Source of the DNA: Geodermatophilus sp. DSM 45219 | GTDB taxonomy: Bacteria; Actinomycetota; Actinomycetes; Mycobacteriales; Geodermatophilaceae | Direction: 5' to 3' | DNA length: 64,000 nt | Assembly: GCF_900104025.1 (NCBI RefSeq) | Contig: NZ_FNIQ01000003.1 | Coordinates: forward strand, 620,001-684,000 | Part shown: one piece after another, positions 6,951 to 14,475 of the stretch | How the letters are laid out: each line of letters starts with the position of its first letter | How positions within the stretch are numbered: the stretch's first letter is position 1 | Translations under genes and position numbers: made by a program | Notes under the pieces: model-generated | Databases searched by the model: none | What the model saw: the letters and a program-made list of their open reading frames with translations, nothing else | Told to the model about the DNA's origin: nothing

Positions 6951-8114
6951 ATGCGAGATGCCGTCATCTGCGCCGCGGTGCGCACCCCGGTGGGCAAGCG
7001 CGGTGGAGGGCTGTCCGGCGTGCACGCCGTCGACCTCTCCGCCCACGTGCTCGACGCCCTGGTGGAGCGGACCGGCATCGACCCGGTCGTGGTCGACGAC
7101 GTCTTCTGGGGCTGCGTGAGCCAGGTCGGGGAGCAGACCTTCAACATCGGCCGCAACGCCGTCCTGGCGGCGGGCTGGCCGGAGTCGGTGCCGGGGACGA
7201 CGATCGACCGGCAGTGCGGCTCCTCGCAGCAGGCGGTGGCCTTCGCCGCGGCCACGGTGCTCAGCGGCCAGGCCGACGTCGTCGTCGCGGGCGGCGTCGA
7301 GGTCATGAGCCGGGTGCCGATGGGGTCCACGTACAACGAGGCGGTCGGCGCCGGCGCCCCGCTGGGTCCGCGGTTCCTGGAGCGGTACGACGGCGTCTTC
7401 CCCAACCAGGGCGTGGGCGCGGAGATGATCGCCGAGCGCTGGGGCTTCTCCCGCACCCAGCTCGACGAGTACTCCCTCGCCTCCCACGAGAAGGCGGCCA
7501 AGGCCCAGGCCGACGGCGCCTTCGAGGAGGAGATCGCCCCGGTGACCACCCCCGACGGCACCGTCGTGCGGGCCGACGAGGGCATCCGCGCCGGTGGGAC
7601 GCTGGAGAAGCTCGGCTCGCTGAAGACCCCGTTCAAGCCCGACGGCGTCATCAGCGCCGGCAACGCCAGCCAGATCTCCGACGGGTCGGCCGCGCTGCTG
7701 GTCACCACCTCGGAGAAGGCCCGCGAGCTCGGCCTGCGCCCGCTGGTGCGCATCCACACCACGGTCATGGCCGGCGACGACCCGGTCATCATGCTGACCG
7801 CGCCCATCCCGGCCACCCACAAGGTGCTGCAGCGCTCGGGGCTGTCCGTCGACGACATCGGCGTCTTCGAGGTCAACGAGGCGTTCGCGCCGGTGCCGCT
7901 GGCCTGGCAGGTGGAGACCGGGGCCGACGCCGGCCGGCTCAACCCCCGCGGCGGCGCCATCGCGCTGGGCCACCCGCTGGGCGGGTCGGGCGCTCGCATC
8001 ATGACCACGCTGGTCCACACCATGCTCGCCACCGGCACGCGCTACGGCCTGCAGACGATGTGCGAGGGCGGCGGGACGGCGAACGCGACGGTGCTCGAAC
8101 TCGTCGCCGACTGA
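6951..8114 (+). CDS. Acetyl-CoA C-acyltransferase (thiolase)
   Basis: A 387-residue thiolase, the usual length. It cleaves 3-ketoacyl-CoA with CoA in beta-oxidation, or condenses two acetyl-CoA in the reverse direction. The nucleophile is Cys89 in DRQCGSSQQA. The other family motifs are VNEAFAP, the catalytic His in GHPLGGSGAR and the second Cys in MCEGGGTANA. The ATG follows AGGAG by 5 nt. It is monocistronic, with a strong terminator after it. It is inserted in the otherwise conserved PH-crgA interval, so it is probably lineage-specific. Substrate chain length cannot be read from sequence. Confidence 0.95.
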   Translation: MRDAVICAAVRTPVGKRGGGLSGVHAVDLSAHVLDALVERTGIDPVVVDDVFWGCVSQVGEQTFNIGRNAVLAAGWPESVPGTTIDRQCGSSQQAVAFAAATVLSGQADVVVAGGVEVMSRVPMGSTYNEAVGAGAPLGPRFLERYDGVFPNQGVGAEMIAERWGFSRTQLDEYSLASHEKAAKAQADGAFEEEIAPVTTPDGTVVRADEGIRAGGTLEKLGSLKTPFKPDGVISAGNASQISDGSAALLVTTSEKARELGLRPLVRIHTTVMAGDDPVIMLTAPIPATHKVLQRSGLSVDDIGVFEVNEAFAPVPLAWQVETGADAGRLNPRGGAIALGHPLGGSGARIMTTLVHTMLATGTRYGLQTMCEGGGTANATVLELVAD

Positions 8115-8129
8115 TCCACAGCCCTGCCC

Positions 8130-8166
8130 CGACGGCCCCCGGTCCCCAGTGGACCGGGGGCCGTCG
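8130..8166 (+). terminator. Strong rho-independent-like stem-loop after thiolase gene
   Basis: A perfect 16-bp stem (8130-8145 with 8151-8166, CGACGGCCCCCGGTCC) with a 5-nt loop CCAGT, 15 nt after the thiolase stop. No U-tract is present. Confidence 0.8.
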
Positions 8167-8287
8167 TCGTCCCGGGGACGGCGGTGCGGACGCCGGGCGT
8201 CTGCCGTGGTCAGGACGCGTGTCGCGCTACCACAGGGCGGGTAGGACGACGAACGGCCCTCCCTGTGGAGGCTGACGCCATGTCGAC

Positions 8288-8506
8288 TCGTCCACAGCTG
8301 TGTGCACAGCTGGGGACGGACTTCCACGGGTGTAGTTACTCGGGTGCCCTCCACGTCACACCTGCCCCACCCGTCATGGAACCGCAGGTCAGGGGCTCGC
8401 CGTCGAACAGGCGTTCTCCACACGTGGTGGACAACCCTGGGGGTTCAGCGCCTTGTCGAGCTGTGGACAGCACGATCCGGCTGTGCACAGCGGCGGCTGT
8501 GGACAA
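8288..8506. other. Cluster of DnaA-box-like nonamers in a 532-bp gene-free gap
   Basis: Between the thiolase gene (ends 8114) and crgA (ends 8647) there is no plausible gene. Nonamers close to the actinobacterial DnaA box TTGTCCACA occur on both strands: TCGTCCACA 8288-8296, TTCTCCACA 8414-8422, GGTGGACAA 8426-8434, TGTGGACAG 8462-8470, and a perfect reverse match TGTGGACAA 8498-8506. Weaker TGTGCACAG copies are at 8301-8309 and 8482-8490. Several share one helical face spacing. This could be part of oriC, a DnaA-titration site or DnaA-controlled regulation. The usual oriC lies by dnaA, which is outside this window. Confidence 0.6.
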
Positions 8507-8537
8507 CACTGTGCGTACTCGGACGGTGACAAACGGA

Positions 8538-8568
8538 AGGCCCCCGTCCCCGGTGGGGACGAGGGCCT
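8538..8568. terminator. GC hairpin downstream of crgA
   Basis: AGGCCC and GTCCCC (8538-8551) pair with GGGGAC and GGGCCT (8555-8568) with a 2-nt internal mismatch and a 3-nt loop. It lies about 80 nt beyond the crgA stop on the minus strand and resembles family B modules. Confidence 0.55.
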
Positions 8569-8603
8569 CAGCGGCTGCCGGCAGCCCTCCTGCAGGTGCC
8601 GCC

Positions 8604-8646
8604 GCGAGCCTGGTGACGTACTGGAACGGAGGAGGGTGGTCCTCCC
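8604..8646. repeat. Intergenic palindromic repeat, family A (copy 3, inverted)
   Basis: Read on the minus strand just after the crgA stop: GGACCACCCTCCT, then CCGTTCCAGTACGTCACCAG and GCTCGC. This matches copies 1 and 2, so all three copies begin at the 3' end of a gene. Confidence 0.65.
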
Positions 8647-8919
8647 TCAGCGCCAGCGCATCGACATGACCAGGCCGGCCACCATGAGGCCGAAGCCGAT
8701 GGCGAAGTTCCACGCGTTGAGCGAGGACATGAACGGGATCTGCTCGCCGGCCACGTAGAACACGACGATCCACAGCAGGCCCAGCAGCATGAGGGCGACC
8801 ATCAGCGGCGCGTACCAGCGCGGGCTGGGCGGGGCGATCCGGGCGCCCGCCGTCCCGGACTGCAGGGTGCCCTGCGGCGGCGTGTAGACCGACTTCTTGC
8901 GCACCTTGGACTTGGGCAC
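8647..8919 (-). CDS. crgA: Cell division protein CrgA
   Basis: A 90-residue membrane protein of the divisome. CrgA interacts with FtsZ, FtsI and FtsQ and helps time septation and polar growth in actinobacteria. The N-terminus MPKSKVRKK is the family hallmark, followed by YTPPQG and two membrane helices (about 36-57 and 71-86) separated by GEQIPFMSSLNAWNF. Length matches the family. It diverges from the DUF881 gene with 68 nt between starts, and a GGAGG-like purine run precedes the ATG. Rv0011c is the positional counterpart. Confidence 0.97.
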   Translation of the reverse strand: MPKSKVRKKSVYTPPQGTLQSGTAGARIAPPSPRWYAPLMVALMLLGLLWIVVFYVAGEQIPFMSSLNAWNFAIGFGLMVAGLVMSMRWR

Positions 8920-8987
8920 CGTGCGACTCCCTCCGGGGCCGGTCCGTCGCGACCGGCCGAGACCGTTCCCCAGCCTAAGCTGAGCCG

Positions 8988-9755
8988 GTGGCCGCAGTCC
9001 GCACCCTGAGCTCGCGCGTGCCCCACGGGGGCATGGCGTGGGCCGCGCTGGTGCCGGTGGTCGCGCTGGCGGCGGGGTTGCTGTTCGCCACCTCCAGCCA
9101 GACCGCGCAGGGCACCGACCTGCGCGGCGGCGAGGCCACCGAGCTCTCCGCGCTCATCCCCGCCCGGCAGGACGTCGTCGCCGCGCAGGAGGAGCAGCTC
9201 GCGGCCCTGGAGGCCCAGGTGCAGGCGCTGACCGACCATGCGGCGTCCCGCAACGGTGACGTCGCGGCCGCGCGCGACGCGGCCGACACGGGGGCGCTCT
9301 CGGCCGGGCTGGTGGCCCTCACCGGTCCGGGGGTGGAGATCACCCTGGACGACGCCCCGCGGCGGGCGGACGGCTCGCTGCCGATCGGTGCGCGGCCCGA
9401 CGACCTGGTGATCCACCAGTCCGACGTGCAGGGCGTCGTCAACGCCGTGTGGGCCGCCGGTGCCGACGCCGTGGCCATCATGGACCAGCGGCTGATCGCG
9501 ACCAGCGCCGTCCGCTGCGTGGGCAACGTGCTGCTCCTGCAGGGCCGCACCTACTCCCCGCCGTTCGTGGTCACCGCCGTCGGCGACGCCGAGGCGATCC
9601 GTGCCCAGCTGGCCGCCTCGCCGCAGGTGCAGGTCTTCCGGCAGGCGGTCGAGGACTACGGTCTGGGCTTCGCCGTCCGGGAGCGCGAGGAGCTCACCCT
9701 GCCGGGCTACGACGGTCAGCCGGCCATGGAGTACGCCACGGCCGCTGACAGCTGA
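8988..9755 (+). CDS. DUF881 family membrane-anchored protein
   Basis: A 255-residue protein with an N-terminal signal anchor (about residues 15-35), a coiled-coil-like Ala/Glu/Gln stretch (about 55-90) and the DUF881 core (TGPGVEITLDDAP, DLVIHQSDVQGVVNAVWAAGADAVAIMDQRL, CVGNVLLLQGRTYSPPFVV). The fold resembles the B. subtilis YlxX/YlxW division-linked proteins; the function is unknown. It sits between crgA and trpG as Rv0012 does. The GTG at 8988 follows CTAAGCT with almost no leader, which suggests a leaderless transcript. Confidence 0.9.
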   Translation: MAAVRTLSSRVPHGGMAWAALVPVVALAAGLLFATSSQTAQGTDLRGGEATELSALIPARQDVVAAQEEQLAALEAQVQALTDHAASRNGDVAAARDAADTGALSAGLVALTGPGVEITLDDAPRRADGSLPIGARPDDLVIHQSDVQGVVNAVWAAGADAVAIMDQRLIATSAVRCVGNVLLLQGRTYSPPFVVTAVGDAEAIRAQLAASPQVQVFRQAVEDYGLGFAVREREELTLPGYDGQPAMEYATAADS

Positions 9756-9770
9756 GGCCCCGGGGAGTAG

Positions 9771-9826
9771 AAGGACCTCGCCCCTCTCAGCCCTCGCACG
9801 CTCGGGCTGAGCCTCCGGGCGAGGCC
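9771..9826. repeat. Family B-type hairpin repeat (copy 4)
   Basis: Nested arms CCTCGCCC (9776-9783)/GGGCGAGG (9817-9824) and CTCAGCCC (9786-9793)/GGGCTGAG (9804-9811) form a long hairpin 20 nt after the DUF881 stop. It is a likely terminator before trpG. Confidence 0.6.
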
Positions 9827-9874
9827 AGCCTTCGAGCAGTGGGGGGCACGGGGTCCTCCTGGTACACAGGGACC

Positions 9875-10531
9875 GTGAGCCGTCCCGTCCTCGTCGTCGA
9901 CAACTTCGACAGCTTCGTCTACAACCTGGTCCAGTACCTGGGCCAGCTGGGTGTGGAGTGCGTCGTCCGGCGCAACGACGCCGTGGCCGTGGACGAGCTG
10001 CCCGACCTCGACGTGGCCGGGGTGCTGCTGTCCCCCGGGCCGGGGACGCCGGCGGACGCCGGCGTGACCGTGCCGATGGTGCGGGCCGCCGCGGAGGCCG
10101 GCACGCCGGTGCTGGGCGTGTGCCTCGGCCACCAGGCGATCGGGGAGGCCTTCGGGGCCGAGGTGGTGCGGGCCCCGGAGCTGCTGCACGGCAAGACCAG
10201 CCAGGTGGTGCACGAGGGCGCCGGCGTGCTGGCCGGGCTGCCCTCCCCGTTCACGGCCACCCGGTACCACTCGCTCGCCGTGGACCGGGACACCGTCCCC
10301 GCCGAGCTGGAGATCACCGGGACCACGCCCTCGGGCATCGTCATGGCGCTGCGCCACCGCGAGCTGCCGATCGAGGGCGTGCAGTTCCACCCGGAGTCGG
10401 TGCTCACCGAGGGCGGCCACCGGATGCTCGCCACCTGGCTGGAGGCGTGCGGCCTCGCCCCCGACCCGGCCGCCCTCGAGGCGGCCAGCGCGGCGGCGTC
10501 CCGGCTCACCACGGTCGCCACGACCGCTTGA
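9875..10531 (+). CDS. trpG: Anthranilate/aminodeoxychorismate synthase glutamine amidotransferase (component II)
   Basis: A 218-residue class I glutamine amidotransferase that releases ammonia from glutamine for the chorismate-using partner (TrpE or PabB) in tryptophan or folate synthesis. The nucleophile is Cys83 in GVCLGHQ, with His/Glu in VQFHPES and the oxyanion loop LLSPGPGTP. VDNFDSFVYNLVQYL is the family start. The GTG at 9875 follows ACAGGGA. The gene is in the Rv0013 position. Sequence alone does not separate TrpG from PabA; in many actinobacteria one amphibolic subunit serves both. Confidence 0.93.
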   Translation: MSRPVLVVDNFDSFVYNLVQYLGQLGVECVVRRNDAVAVDELPDLDVAGVLLSPGPGTPADAGVTVPMVRAAAEAGTPVLGVCLGHQAIGEAFGAEVVRAPELLHGKTSQVVHEGAGVLAGLPSPFTATRYHSLAVDRDTVPAELEITGTTPSGIVMALRHRELPIEGVQFHPESVLTEGGHRMLATWLEACGLAPDPAALEAASAAASRLTTVATTA

Positions 10532-10560
10532 CGCGGGGCCCCGGCGGCCCCCAGGACGAC

Positions 10561-10595
10561 GCAGGGCCCCTCCCCGAGTGGGGGAGGGGCCCTGC
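10561..10595. terminator. Bidirectional terminator between trpG and pknB
   Basis: A perfect 15-bp stem (10561-10575 with 10581-10595, GCAGGGCCCCTCCCC) and loop GAGTG lie between the convergent genes, 29 nt from the trpG stop and 15 nt from the pknB stop. Confidence 0.85.
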
Positions 10596-10610
10596 GCCTG
10601 CCTCAGCGGC

Positions 10611-12530
10611 TCACTCGCCGGTCGTCTCCTCGGTGGGCGTGGGGCCCTGGACCGCCAGCGTCACCCGGGTGTCCGGGGTGACCTGGGACCCGGCCGGCGG
10701 GTTGGTGCTCACGGCGGTGGCCTGCGCCGGGTCGACCTCCGCTCCGGTGGTGGCGTCCACGACCCGGACGTCGACGAAGCCGGCGGCCTCGAGAGCGTCC
10801 AGCGCGGCATTCGCGGACTGACCGGCGACCCTGGGGACGGCGACGGTCTCCGGCTCGGCCGGTCCGCTGGAGACCTGCAGGGTGACCGGGTCGTCGGCGG
10901 AGGCCAGCTGGCCGGCGGCGGGGTCGGTCGCGATGACGGTGCCCTCCGGCTGGTCGGATTCGACCTCCTCGGGGACGACGTTGGTGAAGCCCGCGTCGCG
11001 CAGCGTCGCGGTGGCCGCGGACTGCTCGTCGCCGACCACGTCGGGCACCTCGGCGCTGCCGCTGGAGACCTGCAGCGTGATGGTGTCGGCCGGGTCGGCG
11101 GACTCGCCCTCGCCGGGCTCGACGCCGGTGACCTGGTTCTCGGGCGCCAGGGAGTCGACCTCCTCGGTCCGCACGTCGGTGAAGCCGGCGTTCTCCAGCG
11201 TCGTCTCGGCGCGGTCGGCGTCCAGGCCGATGACCGCCGGCACCTCGATGGTGTCCGGACCGACGCCGACGACGAGGTCGACCGCCGTGCCCTCGTCCAC
11301 CTGGGCCCCGCTGGCCGGGGTGCTCTCCAGGACGGCGCCCTGCTGGGTCTCGTCGTTCGTGACCTGGGTGGTCACCTCGCCGACCACCAGGCCGGCCTCG
11401 GTGATCAGCGCCTCGGCCGCCGCCTGCTGCTCACCGGTGAGCGCGGGCACGGTGACCTGGGCGACCGCCGGCTCGGTCGGCGCCTCGTCGCCGGAGTTGA
11501 CCAGCAGGGCCACCCCGACGACGGCGCCGATGAGCAGCAGCCCGGCGACGACCGCGGCGATGATGCGGTTGCGCCGGCGCTTGCGGTCGGCCTCCTCGTC
11601 GTCCCAGTCGGCGTCGCCGTACCCGCCGGGGGGCGCGCCGATGATCGCGGTCTTCTCGGCGTCGCCCATCACCGGCGTCGCCTCGACCCGCTGCCCGGCC
11701 AGCGACCGGAGCAGGTCGTTGCGCATCTCGGCGGCCGACTGGTAGCGGTTGGCCGGGTTCTTGCTCAGCGCCTTGAGCACGATGGCGTCGAGGTCGGCCG
11801 GGATCGCCGGGTTGACCGACGACGGCAGCCTCGGGTCCTCGCGCACGTGCTGGTAGGCCACCGAGACGGGGGAGTCACCGGTGAACGGCGGCGCCCCGGT
11901 GACCAGCTCGTAGAGCAGGCAGCCGAGGGAGTAGACGTCCGAGCGGGCGTCGACGCTCTCGCCGCGGGCCTGCTCGGGGGACAGGTACTGGGCGGTCCCT
12001 ATCACCGCGGCCGTGGAGGTCATCGTGGCGGCCGAGTCGGACACCGCGCGGGCGATGCCGAAGTCCATCACCTTGACGGTGCCCTGGGGCGTGATCATCA
12101 CGTTCCCGGGCTTCACGTCGCGGTGCACGATGCCGTTGCGGTGGCTGAAGTCCAGGGCGGCGCAGATGTCGGCGGCCAGCGTCATGGCCCGGTCCGGGGG
12201 GAGCACGCCCTCCCGGCGGAGCACGTCGCGCAGCGTCTCGCCCTCCACGTACTCCATGACGATGTACGGGGTGGCGCCGCTGGACGTGCGGTCCTCGCCG
12301 GTGTCGTACACCGCCACGATCGCCGGGTGGTTGAGCGAGGCCGCGGCCTGCGCCTCACGGCGGAAGCGGACCTGGAAGGAGGGGTCCCGGGCGAGGTCGC
12401 TGCGCAGCACCTTGACGGCGACCTCGCGGCCCAGGCGCAGGTCGCGACCACGGTGCACCTCGGCCATGCCGCCACGGCCGAGCACCCCGCCGATCTCGTA
12501 GCGCTCGCCGAGCACGGAGGGCGTGGTCAT
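10611..12530 (-). CDS. pknB: Transmembrane Ser/Thr protein kinase with four PASTA domains
   Basis: A 639-residue PknB. The Hanks kinase domain (1-275) has the Gly loop GRGGMAEV, Lys40, the catalytic loop HRDVKPGN with Asp138, DFG in VMDFGIARA, and an activation loop with several Thr (TMTSTAAVIGT) for autophosphorylation. A Lys/Arg-rich juxtamembrane leads to one helix (about 333-355). Four extracellular PASTA repeats, e.g. VPAVIGLDADRAETTLENAG and VPDVVGDEQSAATATLRDAG, bind muropeptides or lipid II in characterised homologues. It is the last gene of the fhaA-to-pknB cluster and regulates elongation and division. Confidence 0.97.
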   Translation of the reverse strand: MTTPSVLGERYEIGGVLGRGGMAEVHRGRDLRLGREVAVKVLRSDLARDPSFQVRFRREAQAAASLNHPAIVAVYDTGEDRTSSGATPYIVMEYVEGETLRDVLRREGVLPPDRAMTLAADICAALDFSHRNGIVHRDVKPGNVMITPQGTVKVMDFGIARAVSDSAATMTSTAAVIGTAQYLSPEQARGESVDARSDVYSLGCLLYELVTGAPPFTGDSPVSVAYQHVREDPRLPSSVNPAIPADLDAIVLKALSKNPANRYQSAAEMRNDLLRSLAGQRVEATPVMGDAEKTAIIGAPPGGYGDADWDDEEADRKRRRNRIIAAVVAGLLLIGAVVGVALLVNSGDEAPTEPAVAQVTVPALTGEQQAAAEALITEAGLVVGEVTTQVTNDETQQGAVLESTPASGAQVDEGTAVDLVVGVGPDTIEVPAVIGLDADRAETTLENAGFTDVRTEEVDSLAPENQVTGVEPGEGESADPADTITLQVSSGSAEVPDVVGDEQSAATATLRDAGFTNVVPEEVESDQPEGTVIATDPAAGQLASADDPVTLQVSSGPAEPETVAVPRVAGQSANAALDALEAAGFVDVRVVDATTGAEVDPAQATAVSTNPPAGSQVTPDTRVTLAVQGPTPTEETTGE

Positions 12531-12657
12531 CGGAGGTCCTCTCGGGCGGTGCGGTCCTGCGTCCGGGCGGAGCCCGCGGGAGTGCAGCGGACGGGTGGGC
12601 CGCCGGGGAGCCTAACCGCCACGGCCCCCCGGATCGGGACGGCGCGAGGAGCGGGGA

Positions 12658-14475
12658 TCACGGGGCCTGGCCCGCCGCTCCCGCGCTGGGTGTCGCCGTC
12701 GCTGTCGCCGTGGGGCTGGTCGAGGCCGACGGCGCCGTGCTGCCCTCGAGCTCGTCGGGGGCCTGGTCGGGATCCGGCCCGGGGCTGCGTTCCGCGTCCT
12801 GCCCCGTGTCTGTCCCGGGGTCCTGGCCGGTGCCCGTGTCACCGTCCCCCTCGTTTCCGGTGCCGCCGCCGCCGCCACCGCCGCCGCCGCCGCCCGGCGC
12901 GGGAGCGGAGGGGGTGGGCGGCGCCGGGGCCTGCGTGGTCGGCGCGGTCGGGGCCTCCTGCGTCTCCTCGGCGGGGGCCTCCTCGCCGGTGTCGGGCACG
13001 AAGTCGTCGGGGGCCACGAAGAGGGTCACCGTCGTCCCCGGCGCGACCGAGACCTCGCTGGGGTCGGTGGTGACGACGTCGTCCTCGCTGAGCTCGATGC
13101 CGAGCGCGGCGACGTCTGCCTCGTCGGCGTCCTCGACCTCCACCTCCAGCCCGGCGGCCTCCAGCTCGGCCTCCACCTCGTCGGCGGGGCGACCGACGTA
13201 GGCGCTGGTGTCGACCAGGACGCCCGCGGCGCTGGCGCTCGCGCTGGGTGCCGCCGAGGTGGTCGCGCCGGCGTCGGCGTCGGTGCCGGCGGGGTCCTCG
13301 CCGTCGCCGGAGAACGCGAACCACAGGCCGGTGCCGAGCAGGGTCAGCAGCACCAGGCCGGCGACCAGCCAGACCCAGCGGTTGCGCCGGGGGGCGTCGT
13401 CGGTCGCGGCTGCGGCGGCGTAGCGGTCGTCGTCGTCGTCCGTGCGGCGCAGCGGCGGCAGGGCGCCCACCGAGGTGCGTGCTCCGGTGGCAGGACCGGC
13501 GGTCGACGCGGCGCCCAGCACCTGGGTGCGGGAGTCGGCGAGGTCGCCGACGACCTCGGTCTGCGCGGTACCCAGGCCGGCAGCGCCGAGGCCGACCGGC
13601 GGTGACGTGCCCGGGCCGGGCACGGACGACGGGGCGAGGCCCTGCCCGGAGGCCACCGAGCGGATGGCGGCGGCGAAGGCGGCGCCGTCGGGGAAGCGGT
13701 CGGCCGGGTCCTTGGCCAGGGCGCGCTCGATCAGCAGCCGCACCGCTGGCGGGATGCTCGCCGGCAACGGCGGGGGCGGGCGGTTGATGTGCGCCAGGGC
13801 GACCGCGACCTGGGACGTCCCGTCGAAGGGCCGGCCGCCGGTCAGGCACTCGTAGCCGACGACGCCGAGGGAGTACACGTCAGAGGCGGCGGTGACCTCG
13901 AAGCCCTGCGCCTGCTCGGGGGAGAGGTACTGGGCGGTGCCGACGACCATGCCGGTGCGGGTCAGCGGTGTGGCGTCGCGGGCCCGGGCGATGCCGAAGT
14001 CGGTCAGCTTGACCACGCCGTCGGGGCGCACGATGAGGTTGCCGGGCTTGATGTCGCGGTGGACGACGCCGGCGTGGTGGGCCGCCGAGAGCCCGTCGGC
14101 GGACTGGCCCAGGACGTGCAGCGTCCAGTCGACCGGGAGCGTCCCCTCCTCGTGCAGGATCGTGACCAGCGGCTTGCCCTCGACCAGCTCCATGACGAGG
14201 AACGCCAGCTGGGACCCGCGCTCGTCCTCGGTCTCGCCGTAGTCGTAGACCGAGGCGATGTTGGGGTGCGACAGCGCCGCGGTGTGCCGCGCCTCGTTGC
14301 GGAAGCGGGCCACGAAGCTGGGGTCGCCGGTGAACTCGCTGCGCAGCACCTTCGCGGCGACCTCGCGGTCGAGGACGCGGTCCCGCGCGCGCCAGACCTC
14401 GCCCATCCCGCCGGTGGCGATCGGTGCGGTGATCTCGTACCGCCCGGCGAGCATCGTGCCGGTGGACAGTGTCAT
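12658..14475 (-). CDS. pknA: Transmembrane Ser/Thr protein kinase PknA with one PASTA domain
   Basis: A 605-residue kinase. The kinase domain has ATGGMGEVW, Lys42 in AAKVL, HRDIKPGN and TDFGIARA. A ~100-residue linker, one helix (WVWLVAGLVLLTLLGTGLWFAF), one PASTA-like repeat ([20 protein letters not shown]) and an Asp/Gly/Pro-rich tail with a run of nine Gly follow. Classical PknA lacks PASTA, so the extracellular part is an extension. The ATG overlaps the pbpA stop (TGATG), so translation is coupled. Residues before the nucleotide loop match two extra kinases at 50.9-54.1 kb. Confidence 0.93.
   Translation of the reverse strand: MTLSTGTMLAGRYEITAPIATGGMGEVWRARDRVLDREVAAKVLRSEFTGDPSFVARFRNEARHTAALSHPNIASVYDYGETEDERGSQLAFLVMELVEGKPLVTILHEEGTLPVDWTLHVLGQSADGLSAAHHAGVVHRDIKPGNLIVRPDGVVKLTDFGIARARDATPLTRTGMVVGTAQYLSPEQAQGFEVTAASDVYSLGVVGYECLTGGRPFDGTSQVAVALAHINRPPPPLPASIPPAVRLLIERALAKDPADRFPDGAAFAAAIRSVASGQGLAPSSVPGPGTSPPVGLGAAGLGTAQTEVVGDLADSRTQVLGAASTAGPATGARTSVGALPPLRRTDDDDDRYAAAAATDDAPRRNRWVWLVAGLVLLTLLGTGLWFAFSGDGEDPAGTDADAGATTSAAPSASASAAGVLVDTSAYVGRPADEVEAELEAAGLEVEVEDADEADVAALGIELSEDDVVTTDPSEVSVAPGTTVTLFVAPDDFVPDTGEEAPAEETQEAPTAPTTQAPAPPTPSAPAPGGGGGGGGGGGTGNEGDGDTGTGQDPGTDTGQDAERSPGPDPDQAPDELEGSTAPSASTSPTATATATPSAGAAGQAP

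Noticed and set aside
8184-8669. Plus-strand 161-codon frame in the thiolase-crgA gap
   Set aside because: No family character, poor third-position GC and it reads straight through the DnaA-like boxes and a repeat.
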